From Acidobacteriota bacterium (lineage in GTDB: Bacteria > Acidobacteriota > Terriglobia > Bryobacterales > Bryobacteraceae): a DNA stretch of 41,884 nt. Under the pieces are notes generated by a model, which was given only the letters and a program-made list of their open reading frames with translations, had not been told where the DNA came from and made no database searches. Made by a program: the position numbers and the translations under genes. Positions 1-9,233 of this stretch are shown piece after piece (within the stretch, counting starts at the first letter, position 1; every line of letters starts with the position of its first letter). Location: contig VFZO01000021.1 of assembly GCA_016871155.1 (NCBI GenBank), positions 1-41,884 on the forward strand, given 5' to 3'.

Positions 1-398
1 CCTCCGAACGCGGCGGCGGGGTTGATCGAAATCATGATGATCGCGCATCGTTAGGTACTCCATGCCACTGGGCATCGGCCCACTGGTCATTCAGATCGCC
101 CGCCGTCCGCATCGTCGGCTACTTGTACAGAGATCGGATCAATCAAGCTGACACGGTCGCGAAGTCCCCGTCTGGGAAGTTGCTGCGACAAGAACGCGGT
201 TCGAGTCTGATCGAGTGCAGCCACGGACAGTCCATCGCATGTGCCAAAGTACGCTGGTATGGAGCCGGCAGCACTTTGCCTCGGCCCGAATTCAGGGTGC
301 TTCATTTGCATGATGTGCCCGCTTCGTCAACCGATGGCGCTGTGATAATGTAAGGGCAGCACCGTGATAGGTGGTATATACATGACGGTGCTCAAGAG
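1..398. other. Upstream region without a convincing gene
   Basis: Plus-strand frame 1 is open from the window edge to a TAG at 52-54 (ending ...EIMMIAHR), so this could be the last 17 codons of a gene that begins outside the window; that is too short to identify. From 55 to about 370 there are only two short open frames on opposite strands (87-311 minus, 123-353 plus). They overlap each other, lack good ribosome-binding sites and resemble no family I know, so I treat them as chance. An AT-rich stretch at 372-382 (GGTATATACA) lies just upstream of the next gene and could be a -10 element, but no matching -35 was found. Confidence 0.4.
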
Positions 399-413
399 GT
401 GAAATCAGGAGTC

Positions 414-2846
414 ATGCGAGCCGCGGTTCGGTTGGTCTTCTTTGCCTCGCTCGGTTCGGGTTTAGCGCAAGCGAACGCGGAATTCGAACAGGACATACGC
501 CCCGTCCTCGAAAGCCGTTGCGCCTCCTGCCATAGCGCGGCGGCGCGTCAAGGCGGCTTGGCCGTGGACACGGTGGACAACCTGCTCCGGGGCGGAGCCA
601 ATGGCGCGGTGATCGTTGCTGGACACAGTGACCGCAGTCCGCTGGTCCTGCGTCTTCGCGGCTCGTCGCAGCCTCGCATGCCGATGGGCGGAAAGCCCCT
701 CGCGGATGCGGAGATCGAGCGTATCGCAAAGTGGATCGACGCCATGCCCGTGCGGCCAGGCACGCCACAAGCTGGCGCGAAGAGCCAGGGCAACAAGAAA
801 CTGGGCTGGCCGTGGATTAAGCCGGCCGAACCGGCCGTTCCGGCGGTGAAGAGCAAGGAGTGGGTCCGCAACCCGATCGACGCTTTCGTGCTCTCGAAAC
901 TTGAGGAGAAAGGGCTCACGCCCGCGCCGCCGGTTTCCCGGCGCGGATCATACCGCCGGCTGCACTTCGCGCTCCTTGGCATGCCGCCGAAGCCGGAAGA
1001 GATGAAGCGATTTCTCGATGACGCCTCTCCGGACGCCTATCGGAACGAGGTGGAGAGGTTACTGGAAGACCAGCGGTACGGCGAAAAGTGGGGCCGCCAC
1101 TGGCTGGATCTGGTCCGCTATTCCGACACCAAGGGAGGCGCGATCGACTACCCGAGGCCGCACATGTGGCGGTACCGCGACTACGTGATCCGTGCGTTCA
1201 ACCAGGACCGTCCGTATGACAGGTTCATCAAGGAACAACTGGCCGGAGATGCCTTCCCGGCCTTTGGCTCCGAAGGCAGGCTCGGACTTGCGTTTCTGAG
1301 CCAGTGGGTGCAGGTGGAACAAGTAGAGCGCGAGATGCTCCGCCGCGATTTCATGGTGGATTTGGTGGATACGACGGCTTCTGTCTTCCTGGGGCTGACG
1401 CTCGGATGCGCCCGCTGCCACGACCACAAATACGATCCCCTGCCGACCAAGGACTACTATCGTCTCGAAGCGTTTTTCACGCCGATGACGGTGGATGTTG
1501 CGGAGGTGCCGTTTCATCAGTACGAGGCTGCCAAGCTTGATCCTGAGCGGTGGGAGAGATCTTCCAAACAGTGGAAAGGGACTCTGGAGGCCCGCGAAAA
1601 GGCGCAGGCCGACTTCCGCAAGGGCATCAACGAACGCGTGGAACAGCACCGGATTCTGTTCGGATCGCAGGATCTGAAGGATTGGGCCGAGCCGGGACAA
1701 CGCAAGTATTCGATCCCCGGCGACATGCTTACGAGTAAGGAAGAGAAGGCCCGCCAGAAACTCATCGGACGGCAAACCGCGCGCTTCGCCAATCCGAACT
1801 CGCCAGACTACTATCTGCCGAAGGCCCACGTGGTTGCCGATAGCGACGAGCTGAAGGATGTCGTCGCCACTAAAGTGCTGGCCGGCGGAAACTACAAGCT
1901 CGCAGGCGAAGAGGTGAAGCCCGGCTACCTGAGCGCCATCGCCGGGAACATGGATCCGGTAAATCTTGACGGCTTGGGAGGAACCCGGCGCCAGTTGCTG
2001 GCCAAGTGGATCGCTTCCCCCGACAACCCTCTTACCGCGCGCGTGATGGTCAACCGCATCTGGCAGTATCATTTCGGACGCGGACTGGTGGCCACGCCAA
2101 GCGACTTCGGCAAGAACGGCGGCGGCGCACTGCATCCGGAACTGCTCGACTGGCTGGCCCTGCGTTTCGTTGAAAGCGGCTGGAGCGTCAAAGAAATTCA
2201 GCGGCTCATCGTCAATTCCAACGTCTACCATTTGGGCATGAATCATCCGCAGGCCGAGGCGGCTGGGAAGATCGACCCGGACAACAAGCTGTTCTGGATG
2301 CGCGACCCGATTCGCATCGAAGTGGAATCGATCCGCGACAGCATGCTTGCGGTCAGCGGCCAGTTGAACCCGGTGATGGGCGGACCTCCATATTTCCCGG
2401 TGGCCAACGACGAGCAGATGGCGCGCGCTCCCACGTGGTGGGAGCCATCCGAGGTGAAGGAACGGAGCCGCCGAACGGTATACATGCTGCAATCGCGGTC
2501 TTTCCAGTTGCCCTTCATCAAGGTGTTCGACGGAGCCAATATGGACCAGACCTGCGTGGTGCGAGGAGTCACTTCCGTGACGCCGCAGGTGTTCGCTCTG
2601 TTCAACAACGAGTTCTCGCACGCGCAGAGCGTGGAAATGGCGAAGCGGGTTGCCGCCGAAGCCGGCCCCGAGCCGGACAAGCAGGTGCAGCGGGCGTTCC
2701 AGTTGGCGTTCCAGCGGGATCCGTCCGGCAGCGAACGGGAGATGTCGATGAAGTTCCTGCGGCGGGCTGAAACCAAGCCACTCGGGAATCTCGCCGACTT
2801 GAGCCTGGTGCTATTCAATATGAACGAGTTCATTTTCCTGGACTGA
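414..2846 (+). CDS. Exported cytochrome-c/DUF1549/DUF1553 (PSD1-type) protein
   Basis: Secreted multidomain protein of about 810 residues. A hydrophobic leader ends near ALAQANA. It is followed by a small Planctomycete-type cytochrome c domain with a CASCH haem-binding motif (C36, C39, H40). A DUF1549 domain follows, ending in a second CxxCH (C332-A-R-C335-H336, then DHKYDP). The C-terminal third is DUF1553 (ASPDNPLTARVMVNRIWQ is typical). These proteins are exported and usually paired with a DUF1501 protein, as here; the biochemical role of the pair is not established. The GTG at 399 is an alternative start in the same frame. I prefer ATG 414 because AAGAGGTGA (394-402) lies 11 nt upstream and the leader then begins MRAAVRLVFFAS. 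It heads a three-gene plus-strand run, 18 nt before the next gene. Confidence 0.85.
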   Translation: MRAAVRLVFFASLGSGLAQANAEFEQDIRPVLESRCASCHSAAARQGGLAVDTVDNLLRGGANGAVIVAGHSDRSPLVLRLRGSSQPRMPMGGKPLADAEIERIAKWIDAMPVRPGTPQAGAKSQGNKKLGWPWIKPAEPAVPAVKSKEWVRNPIDAFVLSKLEEKGLTPAPPVSRRGSYRRLHFALLGMPPKPEEMKRFLDDASPDAYRNEVERLLEDQRYGEKWGRHWLDLVRYSDTKGGAIDYPRPHMWRYRDYVIRAFNQDRPYDRFIKEQLAGDAFPAFGSEGRLGLAFLSQWVQVEQVEREMLRRDFMVDLVDTTASVFLGLTLGCARCHDHKYDPLPTKDYYRLEAFFTPMTVDVAEVPFHQYEAAKLDPERWERSSKQWKGTLEAREKAQADFRKGINERVEQHRILFGSQDLKDWAEPGQRKYSIPGDMLTSKEEKARQKLIGRQTARFANPNSPDYYLPKAHVVADSDELKDVVATKVLAGGNYKLAGEEVKPGYLSAIAGNMDPVNLDGLGGTRRQLLAKWIASPDNPLTARVMVNRIWQYHFGRGLVATPSDFGKNGGGALHPELLDWLALRFVESGWSVKEIQRLIVNSNVYHLGMNHPQAEAAGKIDPDNKLFWMRDPIRIEVESIRDSMLAVSGQLNPVMGGPPYFPVANDEQMARAPTWWEPSEVKERSRRTVYMLQSRSFQLPFIKVFDGANMDQTCVVRGVTSVTPQVFALFNNEFSHAQSVEMAKRVAAEAGPEPDKQVQRAFQLAFQRDPSGSEREMSMKFLRRAETKPLGNLADLSLVLFNMNEFIFLD

Positions 2847-2864
2847 CAGACGGAGGAAAGTCGA

Positions 2865-4319
2865 ATGGCGAACGGAAAGCTCCAGTCTTGTGGTACTGTG
2901 CTCCGGCCGGGGCCGAATGCAGGCGAGGTCGGCCGCCGCGATCTGCTGTACCGTTTCGGGCAGGGAATCGGCAGCATTGCGTTTACCTCGCTGTTGGCGG
3001 GGGATGGTCTGCTGGCCGCCGAGTCCGGCGGTCCGGATCCGTTGGCTCCGAAGAAGCAGCAAGTGCCGGCCAAGGCGAAGTCGGTGATTTTCCTGTTCAT
3101 GTCCGGCGCTCCCGGACAGATGGACACCTTCGATCCGAAACCGAAGCTCCGCGAACTGCACGGCCAGCCGATCACCCGTAAGTACGGAAGCCTCGAGAAG
3201 CGGATCTACGTCGGCAGCCCATTCGAATTCGCGCGCCATGGTAAGAGCGGAATGGAAATCTCCGAAATCTTTCCCCACCTCGCCAAACGCGCTGACGACA
3301 TCGCCGTCATCCGCGCCATGCATACCAGCGCCGAGGCCCACACCACGGCCACTTTCTTCATGAACACCGGCGAGACAATTCCCGGCAGCCCGTCCATGGG
3401 CGCTTGGACGGTGTTCGGCCTGGGCACGGAGAACCAGAACTTGCCGGCCTTCGTGGTGCTGCCGGACCTCCGCGGAGGCGTCTTCGGAGGTAGTATCAAT
3501 TGGGGAAGCGGCTATCTGCCAGCCTACTATCAGGGCACGCTGATCAATTCCGTCGGCGACCCGATCGTGGACCTGCAGCCGTCCGAGGGCGTAACCCGGG
3601 AGCAGCAGCAAAGAAACCTCACCCTGCTCAACGAACTTAACGCTTCGCAACTGGGCACGCAGCCGAACAATCCGCACCTGCTGACGCGCATAAAGAATTA
3701 CGAACTCGCGTTCCGCATGCAGGCCGCTGTTCCCGAATGTCTGGACCTTGCTAAGGAGTCTCAGGCGACGCGCGATCTGTACGGACTGGACGACAAGCAG
3801 ACCGAACCGATGGCAAGGAAGTGCCTGATGGCCCGGCGGCTGGTGGAACGCGGCGTTCGTTTCGTCCAGATCTTTTCGGACGGTTGGGACTCGCACGAGA
3901 ACATCGCACGCGAGCACCGCAACCGCGGTCTCGAAACCGACAAGCCCGTGGCAGCGTTACTGACGGACCTCAAACAGCGCGGGCTGCTAGACCAGACGCT
4001 GGTGGTGTGGGGCGGCGAGTTCGGCCGCACCGCCGACAATAGCATGGACTTCTTCCGAAGCGGTCCGGGCCGGGATCACAACCAGAATGCGATGGTGATG
4101 TGGATGGCCGGGGCCGGCGTCAAGGGCGGGACGGTGGTGGGGCAAACAGACGAACTCGGCATCCGGTGCGCCGAGAACGTGTATCACACGCACGACATGC
4201 ATGCTACCATGCTGCGCTTGCTGGGTCTCGACGACATGCGGCTCACCTACTATCACTCCGGCCGGTTCAAACGGCTCACCAATCTGGGCGGCAAGCTGAT
4301 CAAGGAAATCCTGGTCTGA
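2865..4319 (+). CDS. DUF1501 family exported protein
   Basis: 484-residue DUF1501 protein, distantly related to the alkaline-phosphatase/sulfatase fold. It has a twin-arginine leader (GRRDLLYRFGQGIGS, R24-R25) with a hydrophobic stretch to about residue 50. Family hallmarks visible are FLFMSGAPGQMDTFDPKP, MHTSAEAHTTATFFMNTG, the strand VVWGGEFGRT and GRDHN near the C-terminus. ATG 2865 has a strong GGAGG (2852-2856). The gene is probably cotranscribed with the cytochrome-c/DUF1553 gene 18 nt upstream, the usual pairing for these families, and with the TIM-barrel gene 4 nt downstream. A truncated second DUF1501 copy lies at 39039-39638. Family assignment is secure; catalytic activity is unknown. 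Confidence 0.88.
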   Translation: MANGKLQSCGTVLRPGPNAGEVGRRDLLYRFGQGIGSIAFTSLLAGDGLLAAESGGPDPLAPKKQQVPAKAKSVIFLFMSGAPGQMDTFDPKPKLRELHGQPITRKYGSLEKRIYVGSPFEFARHGKSGMEISEIFPHLAKRADDIAVIRAMHTSAEAHTTATFFMNTGETIPGSPSMGAWTVFGLGTENQNLPAFVVLPDLRGGVFGGSINWGSGYLPAYYQGTLINSVGDPIVDLQPSEGVTREQQQRNLTLLNELNASQLGTQPNNPHLLTRIKNYELAFRMQAAVPECLDLAKESQATRDLYGLDDKQTEPMARKCLMARRLVERGVRFVQIFSDGWDSHENIAREHRNRGLETDKPVAALLTDLKQRGLLDQTLVVWGGEFGRTADNSMDFFRSGPGRDHNQNAMVMWMAGAGVKGGTVVGQTDELGIRCAENVYHTHDMHATMLRLLGLDDMRLTYYHSGRFKRLTNLGGKLIKEILV

Positions 4320-4323
4320 AACA

Positions 4324-6045
4324 ATGGGGTCCCTGAGTCGCCGCGGATTCCTTGCAGCTGGCGCCGCCGCACCCGCCGCGCAGGCTCAGACGAAGCCGGT
4401 GCCTCGTAAGGCATCGCCCGGAAAGCGCCGTCTGTTGTTCAACTGGGACGGGTCTGTCATCCACACATGGGGACGCACCGTGCTCCCGGCTTCGTACGGA
4501 CCGTTGACGCGCGATCAGTTCACGTCACTCGTCTTCACGCCGATTGAGAATTCCGCAGTCGACACCGTACTCTTCAGCTTCGGCAGTGGCAATGTCGCCG
4601 AATACCAAAGCAACGTGCTCGAGTGGCCCGGGCAGGCGGACCGCTTCGAGTTCCCGAAGGAGAAGAACTGGCACGGAGGCGTGCCGGTCGATCCCAAGGA
4701 CCAATATCTCAACCCCAAGAGTCTCGCCGATGCGGGACACAACCCTCCGGCCGTGATTGTCGAAGAGTGTCACAAGCGCGGGCTCGACGCTTTCGTCTCT
4801 TTCCGCGTCAATGACATCCATGACGGGCAACATCCGCGCGGGACACTGCCCAATCCGGAACTGCCCTCATTCAAGCGGATCAGTCCGGAACTGCTGGTAG
4901 AGGATCTGGACTGGTGGACGGCTCTCGATTTCGAACAACCCCGCGTACGTGCGTGGAAGCTTCGCGCGGTGGAGGAGTTCTTCGATCGCTGGGATTTCGA
5001 CGGCCTCGAACTCGACTTCCTGCGCCACTCGCTCTACTTCCGGCGCGGTACGGAGAAAGAGAACGGCAAGTTCCTGACGATGTTCCTGCGCGAAGTCCGC
5101 AAGAGTCTGCGCGCCAAGGCTGCCAAGCGCGGCCGTCCGATCGAACTCGCAATCCGGATCCCGGAACGCGTGGAATGGTGCCGCGATGGCGGCTTCGAAA
5201 TCGACACCTGGATCGCGGAGGATCTCGCCGACTCTCTCATTCTCGGCCAAGGCTTGACCGAAGCACCCGGCGTAAAGTGGTTTCGCGCGTTGGCCAAGGC
5301 GCGCGCTCTTCCCGTCTATGCGAGCCTCGCTTGCTACGGCAATCACTACCGCCTGAGTCCCGACGAAGTGATCCGCGGCAGCGCATCCAACCTTTGGCGC
5401 GATGGCGCTGACGGCATCTACACCTTCAATTGGTATCTGTTCGGCGGCTGGCGCAAGCACCTTCTCGATGAGATCGCCGAACAGGCGAAAATGCGGGGCA
5501 AAGACAGGCACTACACCGCGGTGGAAGGGTACCTGTCCGCTGGGCGCGCTCCCGGCGCCGACTTTCTGCGCTACAACACACCCGTGAAGGAGCCCTCCGT
5601 TCCGTTCGAAATCGTTCCGGCCGATGGCGATCGCGAGGTTCTACTGGCCACCTCCGACGATGGGCGGAACGCGCAGTTGGCATCGGCCGAACTGTGGATC
5701 GCCTTCGACTACTCGCAACCCGGAGACGAAGTCAGCATCAAGTTCGGCGACACGGCTCTCCAGCCGGCCGCTATCGATGTCGCCGCCAATCTGAACAAGG
5801 CCGGCTATGAAATCCGCCCGGTGCCTGGAAACGGACTCATCGGTTTCCCACCCGACCAGGCCTGGGACATGCGTTTCGATGCGATTCGCCTGCAGGTGCC
5901 CACGCAACTGGTTCGCCCCGGCCGCAACAAGATCGCGATCCGGCTCAACAAACGCGGGCCCGGACTCGAAAAGCCGCTGCGCGTCAGGCGGATCGAACTC
6001 GTGTGCAAGGCCGGTAGTTCCCGCCCACCGGTATCGCGAGCCTGA
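4324..6045 (+). CDS. Exported TIM-barrel protein A, putative glycoside hydrolase
   Basis: 573 residues with a twin-arginine leader (LSRRGFLAAGAAAPAAQAQ). The body reads as a beta/alpha barrel with DFDGLELDF (E229, D231) at a strand end, recalling the acidic strand motif of GHL10/family-10-like glycosyl hydrolases. It ends in a beta-rich domain from about residue 420 (…RLNKRGPGLEKPLRVRRIELV). It is one of four paralogues in the window (also 15572-17041, 25247-26938 and 34756-36303). All share the leader, the barrel, the (D/E)GxEL motif and the C-terminal beta domain. A is closest in its opening (RRLLFNWDGS) to the copy at 34756 (RRLIINWDQM). It follows the DUF1501 gene by 4 nt without its own clear Shine-Dalgarno, so coupling is likely. 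Hydrolase activity is inferred from fold only. Confidence 0.65.
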   Translation: MGSLSRRGFLAAGAAAPAAQAQTKPVPRKASPGKRRLLFNWDGSVIHTWGRTVLPASYGPLTRDQFTSLVFTPIENSAVDTVLFSFGSGNVAEYQSNVLEWPGQADRFEFPKEKNWHGGVPVDPKDQYLNPKSLADAGHNPPAVIVEECHKRGLDAFVSFRVNDIHDGQHPRGTLPNPELPSFKRISPELLVEDLDWWTALDFEQPRVRAWKLRAVEEFFDRWDFDGLELDFLRHSLYFRRGTEKENGKFLTMFLREVRKSLRAKAAKRGRPIELAIRIPERVEWCRDGGFEIDTWIAEDLADSLILGQGLTEAPGVKWFRALAKARALPVYASLACYGNHYRLSPDEVIRGSASNLWRDGADGIYTFNWYLFGGWRKHLLDEIAEQAKMRGKDRHYTAVEGYLSAGRAPGADFLRYNTPVKEPSVPFEIVPADGDREVLLATSDDGRNAQLASAELWIAFDYSQPGDEVSIKFGDTALQPAAIDVAANLNKAGYEIRPVPGNGLIGFPPDQAWDMRFDAIRLQVPTQLVRPGRNKIAIRLNKRGPGLEKPLRVRRIELVCKAGSSRPPVSRA

Positions 6046-6050
6046 GGCCT

Positions 6051-6881
6051 CTATCCGGCATCGCCCGCGAGAATGACGGTCGACGCCTTCCATTCGGCGA
6101 TTTCGGAGTAGTACAGCGTCCTGGCTAGCTCCTTACCCGCTTTGTCCGTAACTGGCGTTGGACGGCGAACAATGAACTCGGCCTGGTCGAGTGTCTTGTA
6201 TGCAATGTGGGCCATCTCCAACCGGTCAATCACCTTGCCGGCCCTCGATCCGCGGTCAGGGACTAACAGCGGGCCCGTGTCCACCTGGAAAGAGCCGTTC
6301 TCCGGCCGGAAGTTCATGGTGCGAATTGGGTACTCGAGCGAATAGCGTTCGCCGCGCGCGCGGTCCTCAAGCACCGTGCGCCCCACCAGCGGGACATTCT
6401 CCGCGATGGCGCGGTTGATGGCGGCCCGATCTGTCAGTTCACGAAACTTCGTAAACTGCTTCACGTCGATCTTCAGGGAGCGAAACTGAGAGCCGATCGG
6501 CGTGCCGGCGGAGACCTCACCGTCATACGTGATGGCCGACATCAACGTGCGCTCCTCTTTGAGCGAGTAGATGTTGCAGTACTCACGGCTCGGGATCTGA
6601 AACAGCCCCTTGTCGGCATAAACCCATTCGGTGCGGCAAGGGGCGATGAGCACGTAGCGTTCGGTCGCATTGCCGCGGAGATCAGTTACGTCGACAATCG
6701 CGTCCAGTTGAATGCGGGCCTTGTTACCGAGCGGGATGTTGTGGCGCGCGTAGGGCCGCGGATCCTTCTTCGGAGGCACGTCCCATGTCATGTAGGACGA
6801 CTGGAAATTGCAGGGTGCCCCCTTGGCCGAGGCCGCCAGCAGCGCGCTCGCTGGAGCCAGTAGTGCTTTCCTTCGCGTCAT
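6051..6881 (-). CDS. Exported protein of unknown function
   Basis: 276 residues if started at ATG 6881, which gives a short twin-arginine-like leader (MTRRKALLAPASALLAASAKG). The frame is open further upstream but would run into the divergent gene. I do not recognise the family. The mature part has two early cysteines (CNFQSS, APCRTEW), a later cysteine in SREYCNIYSL, and many beta-strand-like segments. No transmembrane segment follows the leader. It is convergent with glycosidase-like A (5 nt apart) and divergent from the enolase-superfamily gene, with only 31 nt between the two start codons. It is probably secreted. A beta-sandwich accessory protein is possible, but nothing in the sequence shows an activity. 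Confidence 0.6.
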   Translation of the reverse strand: MTRRKALLAPASALLAASAKGAPCNFQSSYMTWDVPPKKDPRPYARHNIPLGNKARIQLDAIVDVTDLRGNATERYVLIAPCRTEWVYADKGLFQIPSREYCNIYSLKEERTLMSAITYDGEVSAGTPIGSQFRSLKIDVKQFTKFRELTDRAAINRAIAENVPLVGRTVLEDRARGERYSLEYPIRTMNFRPENGSFQVDTGPLLVPDRGSRAGKVIDRLEMAHIAYKTLDQAEFIVRRPTPVTDKAGKELARTLYYSEIAEWKASTVILAGDAG

Positions 6882-6901
6882 GATTGTTCTGTCTTTCAGT
6901 C

Positions 6902-6911
6902 TACAATGATA
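6902..6911. promoter_or_regulatory. Overlapping divergent -10 elements in a 31-nt intergenic gap
   Basis: The plus strand has TACAAT at 6902-6907 and the minus strand has TATCAT at 6911-6906, each 5/6 to the sigma-70 -10 consensus. The plus-strand -10 ends 5 nt before ATG 6913, and no Shine-Dalgarno precedes that ATG. A transcript from it would therefore start at or next to the ATG (leaderless). No convincing -35 was found for either direction. Tentative. Confidence 0.3.
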
Positions 6912-6912
6912 C

Positions 6913-8295
6913 ATGCATTCGAACGGAACACAGCTCTCGACTGCCATCACTCGCCGCCGCTTCGTCCGCGCTGCCGCTCCTTTCGTTCCCCTCGCCGCAT
7001 GGGCTCAGGCCCGGATGAAGATCACCGCCGTCGAGATCCACGAGATCCTCACGCCGTTTCACCGCGAGCATTCCGACAACCTCTTCCGCTATCACGGCCT
7101 CGGCGTGCAGCTTCGGACGATCTACATTGTAAAAACCGACGCCGGCCTCGAAGGCTACGGTGAAAGTTGGGGACCGGCGCCCAAGCCGAACCCCTACACT
7201 CGCTACGTGGGTTCGAGCCCGGTGGATTGGATCGGCAGCGCGGCTGACCTTCCGATGAACATGGCGATCTACGACTTGATGGGCAAGTATCTCGGCGTCC
7301 CAGCCTGGAAACTGATCGGACCGAAGGTGAGAGCGTGGATTCCCGTGGGCGGCTGGACCGCCTCTCAGCCGCCCGAAGCAATGGCCGAAGAAGTGCGAAA
7401 CCTATCGCAACGGGGCTATCGCTGGATGAAGTACCATGTCGACGTGCTACAGAACGCAGTTGACCAGACCGAAGCCATGCAGAAAGTGGCCCCCAGGAGC
7501 TTCAAAATCCACTACGACTTCAATGGGAACTCGAACGTCGATGCTGTGTACCCGGTTCTTCGCGAACTCGAACGGTTCCCGATTGTTGGCAGGGTGGAGG
7601 ATCCGATCGCCTCGATCGACCACGCCGGTTACCGTACCCTGAGGCAGAAGTGCCGCATCCCCGTGCTGGTCCACCACGCGCCGGCGGATTTCTTCATGGT
7701 CAACCATCTCTGCGATGGGGTCATGGCCGGGCACGCCCCGGTTGGCTACGCCATGCGGATTGCGGCGCTGGCCGAAACCACCAACACGCCCTTCATGCTG
7801 CAGCAGTGCGGCGGCGTGATCAATCAGGCGTTTCTGGCCCAGGAAGCCGCCGTATTCAAGATGGCCACGATCGAACACGTAAACCTGTGCCACCTGTGGG
7901 AGGACGACGTTACGGTGGAACGGATGCCCGTGGTGGGCGGCAGCGTCGAGGTTTCGAACAAGCCCGGCTTGGGCATCACGCTCGATCGCGAAAAACTGGA
8001 ACGATACGTCAAGGCGCCGCGCCCGAAGCAATCCCGCTTTCTGGTGCGCGTGCGCTACGCGCAGGGACCCACGATCTACTTCCGGTTCGACCCCGATGCT
8101 CCGGGCGCGAACCTGCGGCAACTCCATCCGCCGCACGTTCCGGGGCCGTCTCCCGGATACGGTAACGCGGTGGTCAGCGACTTCTGGGCCGAAGAGGGAT
8201 CGCCCGCGTTCGAGGCGATGTGGAAGCGGACCGAATCGGGCCCGGCGTTCGACGCGAGCGGAAACCCTGGCGACAGTATCGGGGTGCGACCGTGA
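6913..8295 (+). CDS. Exported enolase-superfamily (mandelate racemase-like) protein 1
   Basis: 460 residues. A twin-arginine leader (TRRRFVRAAAPFVPLAAWAQA) precedes a capping domain (…IYIVKTDAGLEGYGESWG) and a barrel domain. Superfamily landmarks are present but altered. The KxK strand reads K173-Y-H175, the first metal aspartate is D202 (KIHYDFNG), and the second acidic ligand is E229-D230-P. The third metal-ligand position, usually Asp/Glu, reads VHH (H254-H255). A C-terminal extension of about 80 residues (PHVPGPSPGYG…) follows. The second copy at 17038-18369 has the same replacements. The likely reaction type is dehydration or epimerisation of a sugar acid, but the specificity cannot be named. 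Its stop overlaps the next start by 4 nt (GTGA), which starts a run of four linked genes. Confidence 0.8.
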   Translation: MHSNGTQLSTAITRRRFVRAAAPFVPLAAWAQARMKITAVEIHEILTPFHREHSDNLFRYHGLGVQLRTIYIVKTDAGLEGYGESWGPAPKPNPYTRYVGSSPVDWIGSAADLPMNMAIYDLMGKYLGVPAWKLIGPKVRAWIPVGGWTASQPPEAMAEEVRNLSQRGYRWMKYHVDVLQNAVDQTEAMQKVAPRSFKIHYDFNGNSNVDAVYPVLRELERFPIVGRVEDPIASIDHAGYRTLRQKCRIPVLVHHAPADFFMVNHLCDGVMAGHAPVGYAMRIAALAETTNTPFMLQQCGGVINQAFLAQEAAVFKMATIEHVNLCHLWEDDVTVERMPVVGGSVEVSNKPGLGITLDREKLERYVKAPRPKQSRFLVRVRYAQGPTIYFRFDPDAPGANLRQLHPPHVPGPSPGYGNAVVSDFWAEEGSPAFEAMWKRTESGPAFDASGNPGDSIGVRP

Positions 8296-9233
8296 GGGCG
8301 CTGCTCAAGCATTTTGCGATCCTTCTGATCCTGGCCGCCGTCCCGGCGCCCGCGCAGGACAATCTTCCGCTCGGTAAGCTCCCGCCCGGCCGCGTGCTCC
8401 TCGTCGCGCAGCCTCACCATGACGACCACACCACCGACTACGGCATGGGTGGACTCATCGCCCGGTTTGTCGAGAACGGCTTCGAGAGCTACTACGTACG
8501 CGGGTCGAACGATGAGAAGGACGGCCCGCATGGGTACGGCCGCAACGACATTGTCAATCTGAAGGAAACGTGGGACGCGATTCGAATTCTCGGAATGAAG
8601 AAGGTCATCAGCCTGAACTGGCGAAACGACTTCATGAATCCCATTCCGCTCGACGAGCTTCGAGAACAGTTGATCTTCGTGATCCGGAAGTACCGGCCGG
8701 AGGTTGTCCTCGGTCACAATCCGTGGGAGCACTACCAGAAGAATCCGGATCATCGCAACGTGGCGCGCGCTCTGGTGGAAGCCTGCTGGCTGGCTGGATA
8801 CGCGACCGTTCATCCCGAGCATTTCGATCTGGGCTTGAAACCGCATTCGGTGCCGCACTATTACGGCAAGGGCCGTCTCGACTGGGGTCTGGGGCAGATT
8901 TCGAACATCGCCATGGAGTTGAACGAAAGCCAGGAGCGCAAGAAGGAACTCGCCATCGCCGCGCATCGCAACGTATACGGCAGCGGTGGCGCGGCGCGCG
9001 CCCTGTCGGCTCAACTGGAGAAGGAAGGGAAGTACATTCCAGAGTTCGAAAAGGCTGCGAGCGAATTGGAGGCATCCGACATGATCACCCACTGGTGGAT
9101 GAACTGGACTTCGCGCGAAACTGGCCGTAAGGCGGGCGTCAAATACGCCGAGGACTACTATTACACCGGCAGCCTGTATCATCTGCCCGGATTGCGCGAA
9201 TTTGTCGCGAAGAATGCCGAGCCCTTGCGATGA
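8292..9233 (+). CDS. PIG-L/LmbE family deacetylase, canonical copy, secreted
   Basis: 313 residues from GTG 8292, which overlaps the previous stop (GTGA) and has GGGGTG at 8281-8286. This start gives a clear signal peptide (MRALLKHFAILLILAAVPAPAQ). The zinc motif corresponding to AHPDDE reads P41-H42-H43-D44-D45-H46, and the downstream histidine is in NPDHRNVARAL (H154). By comparison with MshB-type enzymes, H42, D45 and H154 would bind zinc and D44 would act as general base. Family members hydrolyse N-acetyl groups from N-acetylglucosamine-containing or related substrates. It is followed by two degenerate paralogues, with a 4-nt overlap (ATGA) to the first. The open frame extends upstream to 8220 but lies inside the enolase gene. 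Confidence 0.85.
   Translation: MRALLKHFAILLILAAVPAPAQDNLPLGKLPPGRVLLVAQPHHDDHTTDYGMGGLIARFVENGFESYYVRGSNDEKDGPHGYGRNDIVNLKETWDAIRILGMKKVISLNWRNDFMNPIPLDELREQLIFVIRKYRPEVVLGHNPWEHYQKNPDHRNVARALVEACWLAGYATVHPEHFDLGLKPHSVPHYYGKGRLDWGLGQISNIAMELNESQERKKELAIAAHRNVYGSGGAARALSAQLEKEGKYIPEFEKAASELEASDMITHWWMNWTSRETGRKAGVKYAEDYYYTGSLYHLPGLREFVAKNAEPLR

Noticed and set aside
87..353. Two small open frames on opposite strands upstream of the first gene
   Set aside because: They overlap each other, have weak starts and no recognisable sequence.
1059..2621. 520-codon open frame antisense to the DUF1549/DUF1553 gene
   Set aside because: The opposite strand has clear domains and motifs. Long antisense frames are expected at this GC content, and the translation matches nothing recognisable.
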